From JALCRY01 sp050946575 (GTDB lineage Bacteria; Bacillota; Clostridia; Peptostreptococcales; Anaerovoracaceae), in NCBI GenBank assembly GCA_050946575.1, contig JBMNVB010000001.1, positions 194,318 to 258,317 of the forward strand: a stretch of 64,000 bases of DNA, written 5' to 3'. The notes under the pieces are model-generated. The model did no database searches. It had not been told where the DNA came from and saw only the letters and a list, made by a program, of their open reading frames with translations. Shown piece after piece: positions 57,924-64,000 of this stretch (its first letter is position 1; the number at the start of each line of letters is the position of its first letter). The position numbers were made by a program, and so were the translations under genes.

Positions 57924-59207
57924 ATGAAGGTAATCAAGGAAGCAAAGCCAAGGTCGCTCGCGGGCGGGGACAGGCTCGAGAGCGATGTAAGGAATATTAT
58001 AGAAAGAGTGAGAAACGAAGGCGACGCAGTCATCTATGAACTCAGTAAGAAGTTCGACGGCTGCGAGCGGAGCGGGCTCCGCGTGTCCGATGACGAGATC
58101 CGGGAGGCCTATGAGCAGGTGCCGGATGACGAGATCGGGGACATCCGGAAGGCCGCGGCGAATATCGAGGCCTTCGCGCGCGCTCAGCTGGACTCGATAT
58201 CCGCGATCGGCGATTTCGAGCCGGTGCCGGGCGTGCATCTCGGGCAGCGGATAATCCCTGTGCAGAATGTCTGCTGCTATGTGCCGGGCGGCGGGTATCC
58301 GCTGTATTCGACGGCATTGATGCTGGGGATCCCGGCGCGTGTGGCGGGCGTCGATCGTGTGATCGCCTGCTCGCCTGTGATGAAGGGCACGGGCAGGGTG
58401 CACCCCAAGACGCTTGTCGCCATGGATATCGCGGGGGTGCATGAGATCTATGCGATGGGCGGCGCGCAGGCGATCGCCGCCGCGGCCTGGGGCACCCGGG
58501 AAGTGGCCCCCGTGGATATGATCGTGGGTCCGGGAAACAGCTATGTCACGACAGCGAAGAGACTCTGCTTCGGGAAGGTCGGCATTGATTTCATAGCGGG
58601 CCCCAGCGAGGTGCTCTGCATCGCCGACGAGACCGCGGATCCTGTGCTGATCGCCGCGGATATGCTCGCGCAGTCCGAGCACGACCCTGTCGCGAAGGGC
58701 ATCGCGGTCGTCACGGACGAGGCGCTCGGCCGCGCCGTCGAAGCCGCTGTCGAACAGGAACTGAAGACGCTCGATACGAGGGACATCGCGGAGCGCTCCT
58801 GGCGTGATTACGGGGAGATCCTGCTCGCTGAGGACCTTGACGAAGCGGTCGGGTACGCGAACGACTACGCTCCGGAGCATCTCGAGATCTGCGTGCGCAG
58901 GGAAGACGAGGAGCGCGTGGTCAGCGCCGCGAGGAACTTCGGCTCGATGTTCATCGGACAGAACACGGCCGAGGTATTCGGCGACTACGCGTCCGGGACC
59001 AACCACACACTGCCTACGCTCGGCGCCGCGAGATATACCGGCGGCGTGTCGGTAATGACGTTCCTCAAGATATGCACGTTCCAGAGCATTGATGATCCTG
59101 CGGCGGAGGAGCTTTCGCCGCTTGTTGAGAGACTGGCGCGCGGCGAAAATCTGTCCGGCCACGCCGAGGCGGCAAGGCTGCGCGGAAAAAAGGGAAGCGG
59201 CAGGTGA
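57924..59207 (+). CDS. hisD: histidinol dehydrogenase
   Basis: HisD oxidises histidinol to histidine in two NAD-dependent steps. The 427-residue protein has QRIIPVQNVCCYVPGGGYPLYSTALM, cited in part, the NAD-site IVGPGNSYVT, the zinc site AGPSEVLCIAD, AQSEHDP with its conserved Glu-His, and the closing GTNHTLPT. It stands alone: no other his gene is nearby, so the rest of the pathway is elsewhere or absent. GGAAACCGGG precedes the ATG. A 200-nt leader with hairpins lies upstream. Confidence 0.94.
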   Translation: MKVIKEAKPRSLAGGDRLESDVRNIIERVRNEGDAVIYELSKKFDGCERSGLRVSDDEIREAYEQVPDDEIGDIRKAAANIEAFARAQLDSISAIGDFEPVPGVHLGQRIIPVQNVCCYVPGGGYPLYSTALMLGIPARVAGVDRVIACSPVMKGTGRVHPKTLVAMDIAGVHEIYAMGGAQAIAAAAWGTREVAPVDMIVGPGNSYVTTAKRLCFGKVGIDFIAGPSEVLCIADETADPVLIAADMLAQSEHDPVAKGIAVVTDEALGRAVEAAVEQELKTLDTRDIAERSWRDYGEILLAEDLDEAVGYANDYAPEHLEICVRREDEERVVSAARNFGSMFIGQNTAEVFGDYASGTNHTLPTLGAARYTGGVSVMTFLKICTFQSIDDPAAEELSPLVERLARGENLSGHAEAARLRGKKGSGR

Positions 59208-59317
59208 GGCCCCGGCCCGGGATATGATCCGGACCGAAAGCGTCCTGCCCCGCACGCCGGGAGCGCAGGACCGCAGCCGCAAATCAACATGGATACTGAT
59301 TAGAAAGAATTGTATAA

Positions 59318-60022
59318 ATGAAGAGTTTAGCGAAGGTTTTTTCGGTGATTTTGAAGATTCTGCTCATAATAATCGCAGTGCTGCTGATCGTGAATTTTTA
59401 TGTGGTGCTGTCATCGAGGTCGGAAATAGTTACTGATGTCAATTCGGAGCCGGTTTCGTACTCGACCACGGAGATTACGGAACTGAAGGACGTTTCTCCC
59501 GAATGCATCCTCGTTCTCGGTGCGGCTGTGAAATCGGACGGCACGCCGAGCAAGATGCTGAGGCACCGCCTTGATGCCGCGATAGCGCTGTACAAGGACG
59601 GCGCCGCGCCAAAGCTTCTGTTTTCGGGAGACAACGGCTCGGTCGACTACAACGAGGTGGACTGCATGTACAGATACGCGCTGGCGGCGGGCGTCCCGTC
59701 GGAAGACATCTTCCTCGACCACGCGGGATTCTCGACATACGAGTCGGTGTACCGCGCGCGCGACGTATTCAATGTGGACAGCATGATTATCGTCACGCAG
59801 CAGTATCACCTTTACCGCGCGCTCTATATCGCCGACAAGCTCGGCGTGAAGGCGCTCGGCGTCGGCTCGGATCAGGAGCATTACACGATGCAGATGTATT
59901 ACAGCGCCCGGGAGATACTGGCCCGCGACAAGGATGTATATCAATGCATAACGCAGCCGGAGCCTACATACCTCGGGAGCGCATATGACATCTCGGGAAG
60001 CGGCGAAGCGACGCACAAATAA
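59318..60022 (+). CDS. YdcF/SanA-type (DUF218) membrane-anchored protein
   Basis: A 234-residue protein with one N-terminal membrane helix (about 7-30) and a DUF218 domain outside: CILVLGAAVKSDGTPSKMLRHRLDAAI, LLFSGDNG, NEVDCMYRYALAAGVP and MIIVTQQYHLYRALYIA (cited in parts). E. coli relatives SanA and ElyC affect envelope integrity, especially under vancomycin or cold stress. It is 110 bp after hisD, has a weak ribosome binding site and is followed by a two-way terminator. Confidence 0.87.
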   Translation: MKSLAKVFSVILKILLIIIAVLLIVNFYVVLSSRSEIVTDVNSEPVSYSTTEITELKDVSPECILVLGAAVKSDGTPSKMLRHRLDAAIALYKDGAAPKLLFSGDNGSVDYNEVDCMYRYALAAGVPSEDIFLDHAGFSTYESVYRARDVFNVDSMIIVTQQYHLYRALYIADKLGVKALGVGSDQEHYTMQMYYSAREILARDKDVYQCITQPEPTYLGSAYDISGSGEATHK

Positions 60023-60050
60023 AAAAAGGCCCGCGCAGGCGGGCTTTTTT
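60021..60050. terminator. bidirectional terminator between ydcF-like gene and rnhA
   Basis: Seven As, arms GCCCGC (60029-60034) and GCGGGC (60039-60044), loop GCAG, six Ts. Serves the convergent genes on both sides. Confidence 0.9.
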
Positions 60051-60066
60051 GGTCCGTGAAATCCTA

Positions 60067-60606
60067 TCAGCACTCATCTGCTCCGATATTCGCGAGCTCG
60101 TCGCACCTGTCGTTCATCGCATTGATGTGAAGGAAAAATTCATAATCGAATCCGTCGCCGTTCGCCTCGCGGAATTTCTTGTAGGCGGCACGAAGCTTCG
60201 TCTCCGGCCAGTCCGGGTTCACATGCCCCCGGACCAGGAAAAACCTCGCGGAATGGCGTTCGAGATACGGCAGCAGCTGCTCCCACAGGTCGCGGTTTTT
60301 GACCTCCGTTTTCCCGGACGTCTTCCAGCCGTTGCGCTGCCATTTTTCATACCAGTGCCGGCGGAAGCAGTTTATGAGGTACGAGCTGTCGCAGAAGATC
60401 TCAATGTCCTGCCCGTCTTTTTTCAGGGATTCGAATGCCCGCAGCAATGCGGTCAGCTCCATTCTGTTGTTCGTGGTGTTCCGTTCGCCGCCGTGGATCT
60501 CTTTCCGGTGTTCGCCGTATTCAAGAACTGCGCCCCAGCCTCCTGCGTTTTCGTCGGACTGGTTCCCGCGGCATGCTCCGTCTGTGTATATCCTGAGTTT
60601 AGTCAT
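60067..60606 (-). CDS. rnhA: ribonuclease HI
   Basis: The 179-residue enzyme cuts RNA in RNA-DNA hybrids. All four acidic residues are visible: Asp in IYTDGACRGN, Glu in NNRMELTALL, Asp in IFCDSSYLI and Asp in NDRCDELAN. The basic handle segment WQRNGWKTSGK is present. About 20 residues longer than the E. coli enzyme, with an inserted segment (REANGDGFDYEFFLHIN) before the last Asp. AGGAGG lies before the ATG. Confidence 0.93.
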   Translation of the reverse strand: MTKLRIYTDGACRGNQSDENAGGWGAVLEYGEHRKEIHGGERNTTNNRMELTALLRAFESLKKDGQDIEIFCDSSYLINCFRRHWYEKWQRNGWKTSGKTEVKNRDLWEQLLPYLERHSARFFLVRGHVNPDWPETKLRAAYKKFREANGDGFDYEFFLHINAMNDRCDELANIGADEC

Positions 60607-60803
60607 CGTACCTCCTTGTTACCGTTAATATAGTATCGCACATCGGGACGCGCGTGGCAAATGGGTATCGCTTCACGGGCCGGATCGCGATGCGGACCGC
60701 AGGGCCGTACGCCCCCCTTCAGGGGGCTTCGCATTGGTGCAGAATCGTTAATATTCCACTATCGGAAGTGATTGTCAAAATTTTCACACTACTGCGTTTT
60801 ATC

Positions 60804-60832
60804 TTGAAATGGGCTATGAAGTATAGTAATAT
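60804..60832 (+). promoter_or_regulatory. candidate promoter of walJ
   Basis: TTGAAA (60804-60809), 17-bp spacer, TAATAT (60827-60832), with a TATAAT offset by three bases (60830-60835). The rest of 60607-60803 holds only a small CCCCC/GGGGG hairpin near 60713-60726. Confidence 0.5.
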
Positions 60833-60863
60833 AATTCTATGTGTAATCAAAGGGAGCGATCGC

Positions 60864-61658
60864 ATGAGTCTTGAATTCTGCTCGCTTGCGAGCGGCAGCA
60901 GCGGAAACTGCTATTTAGTGAAAAGCGAAAAGACCGCGATCCTGGTGGACGCCGGGATCAGCCGCAGGCGTATATTCGAGAGGCTCGGCTCCATCGGTGT
61001 CGTGCCGGATATGCTGGACGCGATCGTCATCACTCATGAACACACAGACCATATAAAGGGCCTGCGCGTTACATCTAAAAACTGCCCCCGGGCCAAAGTG
61101 TATTGCAGCAGCGGAACGCTCCCGGCGCTTACGGGCGCAGTCGAAAATGACAGATGCGAGTATTTCAGGAGCGGGGACGAATTCGAGATCGGAGATATAG
61201 GAGTACGGACATTCAGAACGTCGCATGACGCTGCGGATCCCGTCGGCTTCTCCTTTTATGCGGGAGACAGGCAGGTCAGTATCGTGACAGATACGGGCGT
61301 TGTGACGGATGAGATCGTGAGCGAGATCATCGGAGCGGATATGCTCGGGATCGAGGCGAATCACGACAGGGAGCAGCTGATGTACGGGCCGTATCCGTAT
61401 CCTCTGAAGATGAGGATACGCGGCGAGCTCGGGCATCTGTCGAACGATGACGCGGCGGAGCTGATCATCAGGCTCGAGGATGCTGATCCGAAGAGGAGAA
61501 ATGTGCTGCTGTCGCACCTGAGCGGCCGCAATAATTCGCCGAAGCAGGCGATGACAACGGTAAAGGCTGTGCTTGAGGATGCCGGGCTCCATGACGGCGG
61601 CGATATCAGGATAAACGTAGCCTCGCGGGATGAAATGGGACCGCTGTTCGCGGTATAG
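60864..61658 (+). CDS. walJ: YycJ/WalJ-type metallo-beta-lactamase-fold nuclease
   Basis: A 264-residue MBL-fold protein: SLASGSSGNCYLV start, VDAGISRRRI, the metal motif THEHTDHIKGL, SHDAADPVGF, and LLSHLSGRNNSP near the end. YycJ/WalJ is linked to cell-wall homeostasis and DNA processing and usually sits in the walRK operon; no walRK genes are here. AAAGGGAG precedes the ATG at 60864; upstream codons are in the promoter. Confidence 0.9.
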   Translation: MSLEFCSLASGSSGNCYLVKSEKTAILVDAGISRRRIFERLGSIGVVPDMLDAIVITHEHTDHIKGLRVTSKNCPRAKVYCSSGTLPALTGAVENDRCEYFRSGDEFEIGDIGVRTFRTSHDAADPVGFSFYAGDRQVSIVTDTGVVTDEIVSEIIGADMLGIEANHDREQLMYGPYPYPLKMRIRGELGHLSNDDAAELIIRLEDADPKRRNVLLSHLSGRNNSPKQAMTTVKAVLEDAGLHDGGDIRINVASRDEMGPLFAV

Positions 61659-61714
61659 GCATTGATGCGGGGCGCAGAACAGTTTCAATAAGTCCGAAAT
61701 GCTTTCGTTTCGGT

Positions 61715-61736
61715 CCCGCGGCAGTCCGGCCGCGGG
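61715..61736 (+). other. GC hairpin between walJ and nhaD
   Basis: Perfect arms CCCGCGGC (61715-61722) and GCCGCGGG (61729-61736), loop AGTCCG, no T run. A second small hairpin CCGAAA/TTTCGG lies just upstream (about 61694-61713). Role unclear: leader structure of the transporter gene or weak terminator. Confidence 0.5.
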
Positions 61737-61805
61737 TCGCAATGATAAGGCTTACAGATATGTCAGTTAACCAATTTATCAAAGAAAGAGGAGAACTTAT
61801 AAGCT

Positions 61806-63293
61806 ATGTTTAAAGAAATGTTTCAGAAAAAGTACATGAAGATGTTCTTGGCTGTAGCATTGATGGTCCTCTGCACCGGCGTACTTGCGCAGGCGGCCGG
61901 ACACCCTGCCGCAGGTACGGTGGATATCGGAAAGACCCTTCCGATCTGGAGTATCATCCCGTTCGTCGGAATGCTGCTGTCAATAGCGATCTTCCCGCTC
62001 GTGAAAGGCGAGTGGTGGGAAAAGTATCAGCTCCATGTGGCTATCGCATGGTCGCTCGTATTCCTTATTCCGTTTGCCATTGCCTATGGCTTCGGAGAGA
62101 TGTGGTATCAGGTACTCGAGATGGTACTGCTCGACTATGTTCCGTTCATCGTACTGCTGTTCGGCCTGTTCGTAGTAGCCGGCGGCATCGTGCTGAAGGG
62201 CAGGATCGTCGGTACGCCTAAGACGAATCTGATCCTGCTTCTCATCGGTACTGCGCTTGCCAGCTGGGTAGGAACGACGGGTGCGGCAATGCTGATGATC
62301 CGTCCTCTCATCCGTGCGAATGCCTGGAGAGAGAAGAAGGCTCACGTAATTATCTTCTGCATATTCATGGTAGCTAACATGGGCGGCTGCCTGACGCCTG
62401 TAGGCGACCCGCCGCTGTTCATGGGATATCTGAGAAATGTTCCGTTCTTCTGGACGATGAAACTGTTCCCGATTCTTCTTTTCAATGTAATCATTCTGTC
62501 GATCATATTCGTTCTGCTTGACAGGCACTTCTACAAGCAGGACATCGAAGCGGGCAAGAGCCCTCAGGACATGATCGGCAACGAAGACGAAAACACGAAG
62601 ATCAGGATCGAAGGTGCTCACAACCTTATCTTCCTCGTACTGATCGTATTCGCGGTACTGCTCCAGGGAATCGTCACGAGATGGGATTTCTTCATGGATC
62701 AGTCAACGGGCGTGCTCAAGGGCATTCCTGTATTCGCCGGGATAGTGTTCCCGTGGAACTCGGTCTTGGAGATCGTTCTGATCCTGCTCGCCGCGTTCCT
62801 GTCGCTGAAGACGACGAACGAAGAATGCCACAAGGCAAACGAATTCAACTATGCTCCGATCGCCGAGGTCGCGAAGCTGTTCATCGGTATATTCCTTACG
62901 ATGATCCCGGCACTCGCGCTCCTGAGAGCGAACGGTTCGGCTCTCGGGATCGAGAAGCCATGGCAGTTCTTCTGGGCAACAGGTGCTCTGTCATCGTTCC
63001 TCGACAACACGCCGACATATCTCGTATTCCTGACGACAGCCGGCGCGCTCGGAGCGAAGACCGGTCTCGTCACAAAGGTCGGTATCGTACCTACATTGGA
63101 GCTCATGGCTATTTCGGCCGGTGCTGTATTCATGGGTGCTAACACTTATATCGGTAATGCTCCGAACTTCATGGTCAAGTCCATCGCCGAGCAGAACGGC
63201 ATCAAGATGCCATCCTTCTTCGGATACATGGCCTGGTCCTGCGGAATACTTATACCGGTATTCATATTAGATACGCTAATTTGGTTCATTTGA
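61806..63293 (+). CDS. nhaD: NhaD/ArsB-type (IT superfamily) sodium:proton antiporter
   Basis: A 495-residue protein with a cleavable-looking N-terminal hydrophobic stretch (about 11-32) and some 12 further helices. GTTGAAMLMIRPLI, MVANMGGCLTPVGDPPLFMGYL (cited in part) and SFLDNTPTYLVFLTTAGA are the duplicated ion-site blocks of NhaD antiporters. A citrate-type transporter of the same superfamily is the alternative. Codon use resembles mgl and ribosomal genes, suggesting high expression. Confidence 0.85.
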   Translation: MFKEMFQKKYMKMFLAVALMVLCTGVLAQAAGHPAAGTVDIGKTLPIWSIIPFVGMLLSIAIFPLVKGEWWEKYQLHVAIAWSLVFLIPFAIAYGFGEMWYQVLEMVLLDYVPFIVLLFGLFVVAGGIVLKGRIVGTPKTNLILLLIGTALASWVGTTGAAMLMIRPLIRANAWREKKAHVIIFCIFMVANMGGCLTPVGDPPLFMGYLRNVPFFWTMKLFPILLFNVIILSIIFVLLDRHFYKQDIEAGKSPQDMIGNEDENTKIRIEGAHNLIFLVLIVFAVLLQGIVTRWDFFMDQSTGVLKGIPVFAGIVFPWNSVLEIVLILLAAFLSLKTTNEECHKANEFNYAPIAEVAKLFIGIFLTMIPALALLRANGSALGIEKPWQFFWATGALSSFLDNTPTYLVFLTTAGALGAKTGLVTKVGIVPTLELMAISAGAVFMGANTYIGNAPNFMVKSIAEQNGIKMPSFFGYMAWSCGILIPVFILDTLIWFI

Positions 63294-63512
63294 TCCGGGT
63301 TCCGGGGAGCCATCAGCCTGACGCCGTGCACTGTACATTTTGTGCCGGTTACCGGGCGCAGGCACCGAAATCAGCTGATCCGGTACTAATCAGCTGAAAC
63401 CGGCGGTCCGGATTTCATCCAAAACGATCATATTACCATACGCAAGCTGAGACCGCTCGGGGCGACCCGGGCGGGCTCGGCATTTTTTGTGAAAAGAGCC
63501 GGAAGAGAGCCC
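63294..63512. other. gene-free stretch after nhaD
   Basis: No gene or clear terminator is seen. TCAGCTGA occurs twice, at about 63371 and 63391, 20 bp apart. Confidence 0.5.
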
Positions 63513-63650
63513 GGCGAAAGCGCTCCGGAGATAGCGCCTCGGAGGTAGCGCCTCGGAGATAGCGCCCCGGCGAAAGCGCCTCGGAGATAGCGCCCCGAAG
63601 ATAGCGCCCCGGAGGTAGCGCCTCAGAGATAGCGTCCCGGCGAAAGCGCC
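63513..63650. repeat. 14-bp minisatellite
   Basis: About ten units of GGAGATAGCGCC-C/T-C with variants GGCGAAAGCGCC and GGAGGTAGCGCC, each 14 bp. The period is not a multiple of three, so a coding role is unlikely. Confidence 0.92.
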
Positions 63651-63695
63651 GGAAGAGATCCCGGCTGCCGGGTCCTGCAGCGAGCGGACGGATCG

Positions 63696-63772
63696 TGCCC
63701 CAGCCGCACCCTGCCCCGGCCGCACGCTGCCCCGGCCGCACGCTGTACCGACCGCACGCTGCCCCGGCCGCT
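63696..63772. repeat. 16-bp minisatellite
   Basis: Nearly five units of TGCCCCGGCCGCACGC at 63696, 63712, 63728, 63744 and 63760; the first and fourth have diverged slightly. Confidence 0.9.
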
Positions 63773-63784
63773 GAATCCGCCCTC

Positions 63785-64000
63785 AGTGACAGGGAATCAC
63801 TGTCACCAACGTTCAAAAAATGCACCGGTGACAGGAAAACTTCCTGTCACCGACGCTCAAAATCGACCCCGGTGACAGGAAGTTCCTGTCACCAACGCTC
63901 AAAATCTGCGCAGGTGACAGGAAAACTTCCTGTCACTGACGCTCAAAATCGACCTGGGTGACAGGAAATCCCTGTCACCAACGCTCAAAACCGATCCCGG
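63785..64000. repeat. tandem palindrome array 2 (GGTGACAG family)
   Basis: Five units start at 63785, 63827, 63871, 63913 and 63957, and the array runs off the window. Same family as 27445-27712 with the same spacer (AACG-CTCAAAATCG), but the arms are GGTGACAGGAA/TTCCTGTCACC here. Palindrome centres are 43 bp apart. The third unit is a near-perfect 23-bp palindrome. Confidence 0.92.

Noticed and set aside
268..61864. GCATTGAT as a Chi or KOPS type oriented motif
   Set aside because: Both orientations are about equally common on the same replichore, so no strand bias supports that role.

Overview
The window spans the replication origin of a low-to-mid GC Gram-positive anaerobe. The gene order rpmH < oriC > dnaA-dnaN-recF-gyrB-gyrA, a gdpP-rplI-dnaB block, rpsF-ssb-rpsR, RNase M5 next to rsmA, and methionine gamma-lyase all point to a Clostridia-class Firmicute. 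By eye GC is a little above 50%, and leucine TTG and isoleucine ATT codons look rare. I guess an uncultured-type Eubacteriales lineage, perhaps near Mogibacterium/Anaerovoracaceae; that placement is inference only.

Layout. 1-11.1 kb: replication block followed by a SigB/RsbW-type sigma and anti-sigma pair and a LysR regulator. 11.3-14.7 kb: methionine gamma-lyase, PlsC acyltransferase, YbjQ protein and PAP2 phosphatase. 14.7-19.5 kb: a surface-glycosylation module (GT2, nucleotidyltransferase, GtrA, YfhO). 19.5-27.2 kb: amino-acid catabolism (AraC regulator, M20 hydrolase, diaminopropionate ammonia-lyase, MocR regulator, Asp/Glu-type racemase, PLP decarboxylase, GNAT). 27.2-28.95 kb: palindromic repeat arrays plus the first of three paralogous small membrane proteins. 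28.95-30.7 kb: alkylation-repair operon (alkA-ogt-adaA, minus strand). 30.8-34.1 kb: membrane protein, degenerate shikimate-kinase-like protein, second nucleotidyltransferase and a YbhN-type flippase. 34.2-35.4 kb: rpsF-ssb-rpsR. 35.5-36.8 kb: 310-bp repeats. 36.8-43.0 kb: tyrosine phosphatase, soluble GdpP, rplI, dnaB, a DnaD-like protein and small membrane protein 2. 43.1-48.6 kb: acyl-ACP thioesterase, then divIC-rnmV-rsmA-ltaS-ybaK. 48.6-55.9 kb: one minus-strand aromatic amino-acid operon (aroF-tyrA-aroB-aroA-aroC-chorismate mutase-aroEK). 55.9-63.3 kb: a small orphan, panE, small membrane protein 3, hisD, ydcF, rnhA, walJ and nhaD. 63.3-64 kb: minisatellites and a second palindrome array.

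Most notable signals. (1) A Tyr/Phe-rich leader peptide with an intrinsic terminator precedes aroF, the layout of a ribosome-stalling attenuator. (2) Three dispersed copies of an unrecognised 83-86 aa two-helix membrane protein each carry the same control cassette: a dyad centred near -65, an identical -35/-10 layout, a conserved 5'UTR and their own terminator. (3) The octamer GCATTGAT (often as the 10-mer GCATTGATGC) occurs about 50 times on both strands, in genes and between them, far above chance. (4) Three families of palindromes sit in tandem arrays, two of them spaced at about 42 and 84 bp, close to whole helical turns. (5) Two genes, plsC and the tyrosine phosphatase, have a -10 box so close to the ATG that they look leaderless.
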